A stretch of 64,000 nt of DNA from Adineta vaga (Eukaryota > Rotifera), in assembly GCA_021613535.1 (NCBI GenBank), contig CP075492.1:10602001-10666000 (forward strand), read 5' to 3'. Shown here one piece after another: positions 11,407 to 23,299 of this stretch. A program made the position numbers and the translations under genes. Positions within the stretch are counted from its first letter, which is position 1. Every line of letters starts with the position of its first letter. The notes beneath the pieces are model-generated. The model was not told the origin of the DNA. It ran no database searches and worked only from the letters and a program-made list of their open reading frames with translations.

Positions 11407-12190
11407 TATGTTATTTACATACGACTTCTCCCTCATTGGAAGTGATTAAAGTTCTCTTTTTTTATCTCTTTTTTATTGCCCTCTGGCCATCATTTGTAGG
11501 TATCTCTTTCTTCTGTGTTCAAATCATCATTGATCTTATCTGACACCTCTTTTCATAAAGAAAAGAACATGAATAAGATGCCTATAAAATGACTACTCAT
11601 TTTCATGGTACGAAAGGCTTTCATTTGGCCTTTATAAACTATCATGCTTAGATACTAACTTGTTCACCTTGATAGTTAATAATCTACTCAGAATACCTCA
11701 TGTGTAAGCTTAGTTCAATATGTATTTATGTAGTAAGTAAATAGAAGAACAAACGATAAATTTATCTGATTAGAAAAAAACAGTCAAATCTGGATAGTTT
11801 ATAAAAAAAAATAGGAAACACATGTCGTGTTGGTGGAATTATTGTTAGATATTTTTTGATAATGACACATCGAGTCTTTCATTATTTCTTCTTGACAATG
11901 ATTTCAAGGACTACTTAGTAGTCTTTTTTTTATTCTCTGAACTTTCGCACGTCATGTGTTAATGAAAAACTCGAAGTATAGAGAACATATTGTGATTATA
12001 TAAGACATCTGATGATTTTTTATTTGAATAATATGATAATCAGAAAACTGGTTCATCATTTATAACGATTCTTTACAAAAAAAAACAATTTAGACGATTC
12101 TAATTCGAATCAGCTTCTCAACCATATTATAACAATTCTGAAAACTTCGGTGAACAGTAGTAAAAGAAATGTTCAAGATCTATTATATAC

Positions 12191-13133
12191 TTATACAATA
12201 GTATTTTGTCTGATCATGACATTTTTCTTATGTTCTCTTAATGTAGTTACAACACCAGATAATGTAGAAATCTGCAATGGTTGAAGAGTTTTTCTCCATA
12301 AATTTTCACGTGGTTGTTGTTCCAGAGATGCAATTAATATTGTTTCCGATGGTACCTCTAGTCTTTGTAACGATGTTGTGGACTGATTAGTCGATAGTGG
12401 TCGTTGATTAATATTAGCTTTGAGTCGATGGGAAGGTTTTTGAACAACGATTGTGGGTGGTCGTGTATAGACTGATGCAGTTGGATTGGCTGCATTGAAT
12501 GGATAAATTTTCTTTTCCCATTTTTTATAAAAACTAAGAATAATGATGAATAGAATAGAAAGAAGAGTTGATAATATAAAGGTACAAGCAAGAATGATGA
12601 GTATAATTCTTGCGATATGAATTTCTAATTTTGATATTCGTTTTAAATATCCATGGTCGGATTTATTTGACCAAGATACAAAAAATAACGAATCATTCAC
12701 ATGGAATTCAGATGTGAAAGAACTTGCACATGGATCATTTGTACATTGATGCAGTGAGCTTTCATAATCAAACCTTAAAATAGTTATTTCAACAAGCGAA
12801 AATTAATTTCCTTTGTAAAACGATTTACCATGTTGAATACAAAATAAGATTTTGAGTTTGATTGAATATTTCACATTTACCAATTATTAATTGACATGTT
12901 TTTCGTTGTTGATTATCACACGATCGATTGTTAGATTGAATATCATCAATTGTGCAATTTGTTTGATGAATAAATAATTCTTCTTTTAAACTTTGGAGAT
13001 AAATACGAAAATAAAAGATCATAAAACTAATCAATGTAATGCAAAAGAAAAAACCACTAATACTAATTAATATCATCCATATCTTTCGAGAAAGTCTCAA
13101 TATCGATCGACGACAATGATAACATGTTAACAT
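12191..13133 (-). CDS. two-pass membrane protein, possibly a KCNMB-like channel accessory subunit
   Basis: Two exons (13133-12829, 12773-12191) join in frame to 295 aa. A short basic N-terminus leads to a first membrane segment (about residues 17-43), an ectodomain of about 115 residues with eight cysteines and several N-glycosylation sequons, a second segment (LIILACTFILSTLLSILFII), and a basic, Ser/Thr-rich cytoplasmic tail of about 120 residues. Short N-terminus, two helices and a Cys-rich glycosylated loop are the topology of BK channel beta subunits (KCNMB) and insect TipE. A segment ending HQCTNDPC is loosely like the KCNMB loop. I cannot confirm homology, and the long C-terminal tail is not typical. 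It could instead be a lineage-specific membrane protein. Confidence 0.6.
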
Positions 13134-14116
13134 GATCGTGCACTATGCAACTATGATTTTTAGTTAGATAAATGAAAAACACTTGACGAAAATAACCATA
13201 ATTATAACAGATGCTTAATGTACGTTTTTTTTTGTATTTATTATTAAATATAAGTGACAATACTATTTTAATTAGAAAAAAGAAACCTTTGCTTTTCTAG
13301 AAATAATATCTATGATTAGTACATGTGTCAGTCGAAACCAAAATGGTCAATCATCTATTCTATCAGTCCTTGCAAATGATTAAAAACATTGGTTACATAA
13401 CGAAAAATGAAACACATCAACAACGAATAGGTATAAACATACGCGCCTAGTGATTCTTCAAGCAAAAGCTAATTTGTAGAGGATATCCGATAAAACAAAG
13501 CTTTATTTTTCTCTAAACTGAAAACACTGATTCTTCTTCTTCTACCAATAATAAAAATAACCATTATTCATGTTCTTTATCAAAACTCTCGGATGTTTGA
13601 CAATTAAATTTTGTGAACTGCGTGGGTAACTCGCACTCGTATTATCAATTATTCACATATCGATCTGATCTCTTCATATGAATAGAATATTTCGTTAGAG
13701 TAGTAAATTGATTAGCACAATTCATTCACTTGTTGTAACTCTGTTATAAAATATTCTTCAAATTTATAATACATGTGATCATCTTTTGCTTAAGTCCTGA
13801 TATAAAATTTTTGGTATTGATGAAAATGTCTCACCTAATCCTCTAAAATTGTGTTTAAACTGTCGTTTCAGAAATTCACTTGTAGAAAAAGGAAATCATT
13901 GTAATACAAATGAACTACATGATAACTAAGATTCAAAAACATTTCTAAAAATAAAAAGTACCAATGAAAATTCTAATCGTACTAAATTTACTCACCATGT
14001 CTGACTCACCTCTCTCACATCTGTGCCCATATGATGTATCAGCTTGAGTATTATACTAGAAAAAAATCGAAACCTTTACAATCAGAATCATTTATACTAA
14101 TAATTTCATATTCAAC
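13134..14116. other. divergent intergenic region, no gene seen
   Basis: About 1 kb separates the starts of two divergently transcribed genes. Sequence is AT-rich without a supported exon, and probably holds both promoters and 5' UTRs. Confidence 0.4.
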
Positions 14117-16042
14117 ATGCATTTCGTTAGTTATAAACAACGACATTGTACTGATGTATTTTGTTTGATTTTATTCATTAGTTTTCTATTTGCTTATATT
14201 TCTGTATCGATACTAGCAATTAGTCAAGGAAATCCAAGAAATTTAGTTCATCCAAGTGATTCTTTTGGTAATTTATGTGGACAAGAACAATTTCAATCAC
14301 GACCATATCAATTTTATTATGATATAAGTAAATGTTTAACTGATCATAGTCTTTCATTGACTTGTCCAACAATAAAATTATGTGTTCAATCATGTCCAAC
14401 ATATTACTCACATTTTCAACTGTTACAAACTGATGAAAACAATGATCATTCATCCAAAAATGATATTCGTCAACAGTTAATATGTATGTATGATTTTAAT
14501 CCAATAAAAGATAATCGAAGTATCATTGAAATTGTTCATAATGATCTCTGTGCACCGTATACTGTACCATCAGAAGTATTTCTTGGTCGATGTTTGCCAT
14601 CTGTTTTAACACATTTATTTGATGATCAAAATAATCAAACATTAAAAAAGAACTTTTCTCTTAAACAAATGACAGGTATTAGTCGAATAATTGCTTCTGA
14701 TCTTGATCGAATTAAAGAAAGTTTGGCATTATTTACATTGATTGGTTGTTTATTAATTATATTATACATGTTTGTTTTGAAAAAATTAACTAATCTCATT
14801 GTTTTCTTGACTATTATGATATTTCTTTCACTATTATTTCTTTGTAGTCTATTTTCTTGGTATACAATCTATACTGGACAAGATCTTATTTATGAATATA
14901 GTGTTATTGCAAGAATTATTAATGATTTTATCGAATTAAAAATAATTTACTATATCCTTGGTTGTCTAACAACATTCTTATTTATATTTAGTATAATTGT
15001 TATACTTGTTTCATTCAATCGTCTTCGTTTAAGTATTATTCTATTAGAACAAAGTACTAATGCTATTTTTTCTATTTCGAGTACATTATTTTGTTCACCA
15101 TTGATTTTTCTACTATTTTCCTTACTAACACTTGGAATTCTTTACATACAAATGTGTTTCTCAACAATTGGTAAAGCAATTCCTTGTTCACCAAAGACAA
15201 ATTCTACTGGATGTTTCTTTCAACAAGAATATGGTTATGATTTATATACTGATCGATTCACACGTACTATTATTAAATTTCTAACAGATAATAAAACATA
15301 TTTAAAATGGTTGAATGTATTTGCTTATGTATGGTTTGGAAGTTTTTTATTTGCATTCAAAGAAATGATTCTAGCTGGTGTTTTTGCGAATTATTATTGG
15401 TCAAAACAACATTTAACAACTTCATATCCAGTTTTTTACTCGATGATTATTACTATTCGATATCATTTAGGTTCTATTGCATTTGGTTCATTAGTTATTA
15501 CTCTATTCAAACATCTCCGAATGATTCTCGATTACATTCATCGAAAATTATCGAAAATACAAGGATGTATTCTATTTACATGTTTTTTCTGGTTATTTGA
15601 AAAATTTCTGAAATTTCTTAATACAAATTCGTATATACTCATTGCAATGCATGGCTATTCATTTCCTAAAGCTACTCGTCAAGCATTTGTTTACATATCA
15701 ACAAATTGTTTTCGTTTCTTTGTTCTTATGAATTTAACGAAATGGATTCTTTTCTGTGGCAAAATTTCTATTTGTATCTTTAATACATATTTATTCTATC
15801 AATATCTTCAATGGACAAATGAATTCAATCATCTTATTCTTCATTGGACTCCATTGATGGCGATTGGATTACTAACTTATCTTATCTGTTGTATATTCTT
15901 TAATGTTTATACGATGGCAATCAAAACCTTCTTTCTATGTTTTCTTGAAGATTTCAATGAAAATGATGGATCAATATCATCGTCGTCTGTAATGAATAAT
16001 GAATTTTTACGTTTAGTACACAAAACAAAAAATTGTCATTGA
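14117..16042 (+). CDS. choline transporter-like protein (SLC44/CTL family)
   Basis: A single uninterrupted 641-aa ORF. After the first membrane segment comes the family signature GNPRNLVHPSDSFGNLCG. A large ectodomain with paired cysteines (LCVQSCPTYY) and sequons follows, then a block of about nine further hydrophobic segments. The C-terminus carries FLCFLEDFNENDGS, matching the conserved CTL tail. SLC44 proteins carry choline and ethanolamine across plasma and organelle membranes for phospholipid synthesis. Length is that of a full CTL. The absence of introns stands out in a neighbourhood of split genes and might reflect retroposition or intron loss. The stop is 105 nt from the stop of the convergent zinc-finger gene. 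Confidence 0.9.
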   Translation: MHFVSYKQRHCTDVFCLILFISFLFAYISVSILAISQGNPRNLVHPSDSFGNLCGQEQFQSRPYQFYYDISKCLTDHSLSLTCPTIKLCVQSCPTYYSHFQLLQTDENNDHSSKNDIRQQLICMYDFNPIKDNRSIIEIVHNDLCAPYTVPSEVFLGRCLPSVLTHLFDDQNNQTLKKNFSLKQMTGISRIIASDLDRIKESLALFTLIGCLLIILYMFVLKKLTNLIVFLTIMIFLSLLFLCSLFSWYTIYTGQDLIYEYSVIARIINDFIELKIIYYILGCLTTFLFIFSIIVILVSFNRLRLSIILLEQSTNAIFSISSTLFCSPLIFLLFSLLTLGILYIQMCFSTIGKAIPCSPKTNSTGCFFQQEYGYDLYTDRFTRTIIKFLTDNKTYLKWLNVFAYVWFGSFLFAFKEMILAGVFANYYWSKQHLTTSYPVFYSMIITIRYHLGSIAFGSLVITLFKHLRMILDYIHRKLSKIQGCILFTCFFWLFEKFLKFLNTNSYILIAMHGYSFPKATRQAFVYISTNCFRFFVLMNLTKWILFCGKISICIFNTYLFYQYLQWTNEFNHLILHWTPLMAIGLLTYLICCIFFNVYTMAIKTFFLCFLEDFNENDGSISSSSVMNNEFLRLVHKTKNCH

Positions 16043-16147
16043 AAAAAGAAAATGAAAACAAAACAGCAAACGCACACACATATTTATATATAATATATAT
16101 GAAGAAGAATTTTTTTTCCTTTTCTTTGTTATACGTTCGAAAATTTG

Positions 16148-18817
16148 TTAAGAAGAAGAAGAAGAATTGTCAGTTAAAACAGGTTTTAATCGTAGATTTA
16201 TTTTGACTTGTTTTGTGACTCGTCGAATAACAGGTAAATAAACCATACAAGGTACAAATGTATGTGCAAATTTTGGATCTTCACTTTCAAGTAGAAATGG
16301 TTGTAAACCACCATTGGCTTCATTTAAAGAATTCATTCGTTTGTTCGTATCAGTTGATGATTGACTTAAACTTCGTTTACGTTTCAATGGATTAAGATTT
16401 CCATCGGATTCATCTTCACTTTCATGTTCTTGTTGTTCAGAATGAGTTCCTAATGATAAAAATGGATTTGCAATGGAATTTTCATGCATACCAGTAGCAG
16501 CTTTCATAAATTGAATTAGAGTTTGATATGTTGAATCAGATGTTTCATTATGTAATGTTTGCATATGAAAAAGATAGAGATATTTTGTTGAGAAATCTTT
16601 TTTACATATATAACAATATGTTTCAGTATTTTCATTATTTGATTCATTTCGATCAATTGGTTCAGAAGATGGATTATCTAAACAAGAGAAAAATCATTAA
16701 TAGACAGTTGACCGGATGTTTGTTTAGAGTTAAATCGTCATTGAAGGAAGTCAAAGAATGAACATTCGAAGAAATTCAATTTTATATACCATTTTCATGA
16801 TCTGTTTGTTCATCATGTTGATTTTCTATTCCTGGTGATTTCATCACATCGGTTAATGCTGATCGATGAGGAGTACTAGGTGGTACCATTGTCGGTAGTG
16901 TATTATCTCCATTACCATTTGAAGTATGATTTGTTCCATTAGTAATTCCATGCACTTTTGCTGAAGGAGAAAAATGAGATTGACATTTAATTAAGCGATT
17001 GAATAAACTTATGTCTTTTATCCTACCTTTATGTGTTTTAAGAAAATATTTATTACAAACTTGTTTATTACATATTTCACAAACAACACGATCAGCCATT
17101 TTTGCACAGAAATACGAATCATGAAGAATTCCATAGGATGATGGTGGTGCTTGACCAGCAACAAGTTTATGTGCAAGTGGACTAGTTGTATCGACATAAG
17201 GTTGTAAAAATCCTAATGTATTTGATGGTGATATTGGAAAGGTTGCTGGTATTGTTGTCGTTGCTGGTGATAATGGTTTACTCGTTAAATTCTTTTTTGT
17301 TGTTGTTTCATTTGGATGAAATGTATTCATATGCATTCGTAGCAGAGCTTTATTACGAAATTCCTGTTGACATACATGACAACGACGAACAGTTCGTTGT
17401 GATAAGAGATTTAACGAAGATGGTGGTGGTGATGATGATACACTTCCATTATTATTATTATTATCATTATTTCCTGCAAACAAGGATTTAACATCTGTTG
17501 TTGTTGTAGGAAGATAAAATGGATTCAATAAAAGCATATTTGATGGGACTAGAAAACGATTAGTTTATCTACGAATTTATTAAATTAATTTATTTTACCT
17601 TGCGTAGGTCGACTAGGTTGATTTTTGACCGGGCTTTCATTCGCACTTTTTTGTAATGATTTAATATAATCAGTATAGATTCCATGACATTCTCCCTTGT
17701 GTTTCTATTTAAAAAAACAAAAGTAAGAATTCAATTTTAATCCTTTACACATCTCGACTAACGAATTGTTTATTCTGGTATGCATTCGTTCGTTCGTGGA
17801 TAAATAAGCTTATTAAAAGTCAGATAAGCTCCTCGTTTCTACTATCTTTTGAAGATGTTCACAATGTTCTCTCTTCAATATTTACATCGAAACATAAAGA
17901 AGAAGAAGGAGAGGGAGAAGGAGAAGAAGAAGAAGAAAAAAAGATTCATCTAAAATTAAACATCACATCTTTTTGGACAAAAGAGGTAATCTCTACAAAC
18001 AGTAGTTTGAACGAAAGTAAAGCAATCTATTAGTGTGCGTGCTTGACAATGTTTGGAATATTTAAACTAGAAGTCCTTCTTTCTCAGGCAATGTAAACAA
18101 TGAACGTGACTTAACTTCAATTTTATCAATACTTACACGAAGATAATATTTATTGCAAAAACGTTTTTGACAAATCTAAAAATGAAAGAATTATTTCATG
18201 TTTAAAAGAAAACAAATACGAACCTCACAATAATCTTCACCCATTTTTTGAGACGATGGTTCAGTTGATTGAATTGGTGACGAAGATGAAGGTGAAATGG
18301 ATTGATTCGTATTTAAATCAGTTGATGAAGGTGTTGGAGAGACAATATTGAGAACACCATGTTTTTTAGCGAAATGTGTTTTAAGAAAATATTTATTACA
18401 AAATGAACGTTCACAAAGATTACAATAAGCTTTGGTTGGAGAATTTGGATCCGAGTTGTTATTTTCAGGTGATGGTGATTGACCATTGGTCAAATCTATT
18501 GAAAAGAAAAGATGAAAAATATATTTTCATAAAATTTTCAAATGTTTACCTGTTGGAACACCTTCATCATCATTCATAACTCTAAAATGAGAAAATCAAT
18601 GAGTGATTGATATAAGAAAATAATGAAATTTTTTGTACCGATTTGGTTTGATTTGTTTTCGTTTGTTTGGTGATTTAAAAAGATCTTCATGACGTTTTTC
18701 ATCCGTCGTTTTTGTTATTGACAAATCATTGATTTCATCTTCTTTGATTATTGAATTTTGTTCACCAATCATTGTTGATTCTGCTTTCAATATATGCTCG
18801 TCTTGAATGATCATCAT
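16148..18817 (-). CDS. C2H2 zinc-finger protein with five H-x4/5-H fingers (CNKYFLKTH type)
   Basis: Eight exons (18817-18639, 18581-18550, 18495-18224, 18175-18137, 17704-17599, 17548-17027, 16960-16790, 16677-16148) join in frame to 616 aa. Five C2H2 fingers occur: CNLCERSFCNKYFLKTH, CEICQKRFCNKYYLRKH, CHVCQQEFRNKALLRMH, CEICNKQVCNKYFLKTH and CYICKKDFSTKYLYLFH, each followed by a second histidine four residues later. Three share the unusual CNKY(F/Y)L core; spacers are long and Ser/Pro/Asn-rich rather than TGEKP linkers, so tandem DNA reading is less likely. Exon ends cut within two fingers, after the first histidine or in the last helix. A basic cluster (KSPNKRKQIKPNR) may be a nuclear signal. 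A nuclear regulator is inferred. I do not recognise an orthologue. The frame upstream of 18817 has only a TTG, so the ATG at 18817 is taken. Confidence 0.8.
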
Positions 18818-20406
18818 TTGAGACGATGCATCAGACAAGGGAAAAAACGAAGACAGAGAGAAAAAGAAAATCTAAATAGAGAGAGAGAGAAAGCAAGAAA
18901 TATGTACAATAGAGAAGGAGAGAAGACGAAGAAGATTTATTAGTTTTGTTCTATAACGTAGCAGAAGCAAGGAAGATGCATATCTTCTTTTTCTTTTTTT
19001 TCTTCTCTTTCAAAATCAAGCAACCCCGTTGGCTCATCATCATTATCGTCTCACAGGCACGCGTCGTCCTACTGTACGATATTTTCAATACATGTGTACA
19101 CACAGATATGAGAAAAGAAAAACAGAATATGCACGTATATCGTTCGGATTTTGCCCGATTGAGAATGAGGGAGAGAACGGAAGCGACACACGGATCTAAT
19201 TGAAAAATGAGGAAGAAGATGATCAATATCTTCGTAGAAAGAACATCTGGTGTGTTCTTTTAGTATTAGTCAAAAAGAAAAAAGATCAAAAGGTCAAATT
19301 CTTCAAATTCATCAGACAACAACACTCAAAAAAAAGAATTAGTCAAAGATACTCGACATACATAGCATATCGTAAAGAAAGACTCTTGGATAATATTAAT
19401 ATCATTCCTTATTCAGATAGAAAATAGTTTCTTAAACGAATTATTCACATGTAGAATCAGCAACATCATATCATTTGTTTAGATTTACAAACTAATTGAC
19501 AAAAGATTAAACAGGAAATAACATCAAAGTTCAGAAAAAACGGATGTATCATTTCCGTGTATATCTGCTTTTTGTTCTACAAATCAATCATTTGCAATTC
19601 AGAATTGATACAAACGAAATAAATGAACTTCGATGATATACTTTTCGATTTTCTTCAAACTAACAACCGAGAAAAAGAAGTTATCCAGATGATGGAAATG
19701 AATTTTCATCTCTTAAAGAAATGACTAGATTATCTCTGATGAACAGATGTAATGAATCAGATAATTTTAGTGAAAACAAATTTTTTTCTTCTTGTTATTC
19801 TTAGCAAAAAAATAAATGAGAAGCGAGACTGATCAAATATCTTGACTTTCTCTTGAGAAAATAATGTTCTAATATCCTTTCATTCTATTCATATAAGCAA
19901 TGACATATCATTTCTCTTTTCTGTTTCTTCAAATATCTCCCCATACGATTTGGATCAAGCTGTGTGATGCAACAATGAATAAGATCGAAGAAAACTATAT
20001 GCACATTGCCAAGGAAAGAAAATTTTCTGTTGAGAAGACGAACGCATTTCTATCCCAGCATGTCCTATTCGATGATACAAATAATAAATCGTAGAAAACA
20101 AGCAATCTAACGGAAAAGGCACTCTAAAATGAAAACATAACAAGCAGACGAAGAGAAAGAAGAAGAAGAAGAGGAAGAAGCCTAGCTGGATGTTTATTCA
20201 AAGCAGTCAGGCGAGTTGATGATGGACAACGTTCGATGAATCTTCTCTTTCCATTTTGCTGATATGCAATCGACTTTTAACGGTTCACGTCTTGCTGCTC
20301 GAGGTGATTAGGACAATATGGAAGCGGAAGAAAGAGAAAAGTTCTGAAAAAATGATGATGATAATGATGAGATGAACGATATTCACAATGTTAAAGAAAC
20401 AAAAAA

Positions 20407-20434
20407 GGAGGAGAAGAAGAAGAAGAAGAAGAAG
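20407..20434. repeat. GAA/AAG trinucleotide repeat
   Basis: A run of AAG units (about eight) in the long intergenic region; several shorter runs lie nearby. Confidence 0.85.
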
Positions 20435-21147
20435 ATAACAGACACGCGTCTGCTACACATCGGTGAATTTCTTTTAAATTGATCGAAAGTACACTACTCC
20501 AGATGGATATATATGTATGTATGTGAACAAATAACTCTTCAGACAAATGCTCATTTAGGTCGAACAACACAGTTTTCAATTCGTTATACACTCAATCGAT
20601 CTTTCAAGCAAGAAATAAGCATAATCAGAAGGCTCATTTTCTTTCTGTCGGCGGCAGCAACAGAACGAACGTTTTTCAATTTCCGTTTCTTGTTGTTTGC
20701 AAACGATCAATAGACCTTATGTTATGTGTATATACTGAATCGATTCATAACCTATGTGACAGAATGAAAATAACGCCCCTCTCATCTATTCTCTCTCATA
20801 CAAAAGAAATTGATATACTTTGAAGTTTTGAATCATATTAAAGAATAAAAGGAGAGACTTTCCTTTTCGTAGAAGTATATCAATAAGATACGATACATAT
20901 TCGTTTAAAAATACAATAATACTCGAAATTATTACACTTACTTTATTCTATATATGATCGTAACATTAGCTATGACAAACAAATCATAACATCGATCATC
21001 TTAGTTACATACAACACTTGACTTTCAGAAGATTGTCGTCGTAGTTAAAATAATGATCGTATTGTTTTATTCTGATTAATTGTACACATACGAGTAAAAG
21101 ATTACATATTTTATGTCAATTCTACTTTTGAATATAAAAAAAACCGA

Positions 21148-21166
21148 AAGAGAGAGAGAGAGAGAG
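21148..21166. repeat. (GA)n microsatellite
   Basis: A run of about nine GA units upstream of the tetraspanin. Confidence 0.85.
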
Positions 21167-22203
21167 CGAGAAAGAAAAAAGACGATTATCGTCTACAAAA
21201 TCGATAAAAATTATTCTCTCTATTTTATACATAGAATAGTAAAAGTGCACGATTCAATTTTCGATTTCTTCATCTTCATTTTTCTTTCTTATTTCAAAAT
21301 AAACATCAATTGGTTTCTCTTCTATTTTTTTCTTTCTTACACACACACCTGTGTATGTATGTCAACGAAACGATATCGCATCTCATGTTAGTTATTTATT
21401 AATTTTTTTCTCTCTTGTACACATCATCGTTCGACGAGAAAGAAAGAGAAAAAAGGAGAAATCGAAATGCAATAGTAAAAAATCAAATAGTTAAAGATTT
21501 CTAAGGTATACATAGTCTCGTTGAGTTTTATAATTGGTAATGTTTATTTATTCTTCCAGATTTCAATCAACATTTGTACTTTATTTTTTGTAATTGAAAA
21601 GAAAAAGAAAAAGAAACGAAAAAGAAGAAGTAAAATTCTAATAATACAACAAGATGCCATTTTCTTCCTTTGACATAAATATCAACGATTAGCAGAGAAG
21701 AAATTTGACATTTTCGAGGTGAGAAAGAGAACAGCCTTTAATGGTTAGTTTTACTTTCAAAAACGATAGTTGAATATGTATATATACATCGATAATATCG
21801 ATATTTAATTGCTCCCGAATACGATTTATGTCCAAAGAAAACAAAAATGGCCTTTGTCACTTGAAAAGCAATTGGAGCACAAGTATATGATCAATTAATA
21901 TTGTATTCGATGATGTTTACGATACTAACAGTAGACTAAAACATAAAACTTCGATATCAAGTGCATTGTAATGATTACCATATGATCTTGTTTGAGATGG
22001 ATTTTGTTTTTACCAAAATGAGTAAACTTTTAATTGACTAATTCATAATGATAAAAAAGAAAAGAACTTCACCTGGGAATAACAATGTATTACTCATTTT
22101 TTTGTCATTTTATCTTTTGAATACATTTGTCATATTTGTTATCTATGTCTATATAAAGAGAATTCTTGTAATGGAAATTATAATATCATTCTAAAACTTA
22201 ATT

Positions 22204-22987
22204 ATGGCTCGTTTTTCATGTGGTGTCCAATGCACACGTACAATGCTGTTCATTTTGAACATTTTATTTGTTCTTTTGGGTTTTATGCTATTAGGTTTTG
22301 GTGTCTATTTGAATGTGAGTAAAAAACTTGATATCGCTTTATCGGAACATTTCAATACGAAAATTCTTGGAGCAAATGTTTTATATGATATGGGATGGAT
22401 TTTAATTATTTTCGCTGTTTTTACTATATTATTATCCAGCTTTGGTTGTTTGGGTACGAAAAATGATGAACTATCTAATTGATTTAATAATCAGTATGTT
22501 TTCTATTCTAGGTGCCATATGTAAAAATCGTATATTTTTGTATATATATACTCTCATTCTCAGTCTATTGATTATTGGTGAATTAGTAGCTTTTATTCTA
22601 CTGTTAAGTTCACGAACATCGATTCGTGATAGTTATCATTCTGGTTTCAATGAATTTTTTGATAGAGCATATAATAATAATAATACTGATCTTATCAATA
22701 TTATTGAAGATATGGAAACTGAATTCAAATGTTGTGGTGCGAACAATGTAACTGATTATTATAAAGGCAAATATACCATTCCATCAAGTTGTCATGAAGG
22801 CCAAGATTTAGATAAACCAATTTTCAGTCGTGGTTGTGCGGATGCAGCAGTCGATTGGTTATGGGATCAATTTCCAATTATTGGAACTGTCTTAGGTAGT
22901 ATTTTCTTACTTGAAATTTTTGGTGTTGTTTCATCTGTTGGATTAGCAATTGCAATATCGCATACAAAATATGATGAGCTCTTCTAA
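22204..22987 (+). CDS. tetraspanin
   Basis: Two exons (22204-22453 and 22512-22987; 58-nt intron) join in frame to 241 aa. Four hydrophobic segments, a small first loop and a large second loop with the CCG signature (EFKCCGANN) plus further cysteines (PSSCHEG, RGCADAAVDW) define a tetraspanin. Tetraspanins organise membrane microdomains and partner with integrins and other receptors. The intron falls in the codon after FGCL, at the third membrane segment boundary. A related but broken copy lies at 24975-25707, and a flavin amine oxidase gene sits between the two on the other strand. Confidence 0.9.
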
Positions 22988-23299
22988 TAATTGTTATTTT
23001 ACATACTTCTTGTTATTTTAAATGTTCGTTGATTGATTTTCTTTTCTTTTCTTTTTGTTGTAACGAAAAATAGAAGTGCTGTAGCTAATTCATTGTTAAC
23101 AAAACACTTGAATTTGAAAATGATCTTTATGCTTTTCGACTGCAGAGAATACTACTAGTTAGTTGATAAACTTAGTATTCTTAGATATTATATTGATTAG
23201 ATAAGTAAGCAACTCGTGAAATATCTTCTTGTGAAAGGCGTTTTAATTAAGCACATCTGGTTTATTTTATTCAATGGAAGAAAAAGAAAAGTTCGATGA
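22988..23299. other. convergent intergenic region
   Basis: AT-rich 3' flanks of the tetraspanin and of the amine oxidase; no other feature seen. Confidence 0.4.

Larger units (their letters stand above)
10218..12190. other. CLIC upstream region and intergenic DNA
   Basis: Apart from two candidate alternative CLIC first exons on the minus strand, no exon is supported. The stretch has AG-rich runs near 10450-10620 and 10880-10920, a TA run near 11320-11335, and a CTT repeat near 11385-11406. Confidence 0.4.
18818..22203. other. long intergenic region, no gene seen
   Basis: About 3.4 kb without a supported exon on either strand. ORFs here are short and lack domain content or splice continuity. 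The region is rich in purine tracts (GAGAGA near 18860-18900 and 21148-21166, GAA repeats near 20160-20180 and 20407-20434) and poly-A/poly-T runs. It should contain the 5' regions of the zinc-finger gene and the tetraspanin. Non-coding RNA cannot be excluded. Confidence 0.4.

Noticed and set aside
14220-14453. Minus-strand ORF inside the choline-transporter-like gene
   Set aside because: It overlaps a full-length, family-matching plus-strand ORF.
18946-19226. Overlapping ORFs on both strands of 85 and 91 codons
   Set aside because: Both are low-complexity reads of A/T and purine tracts and start at non-ATG or weak contexts.
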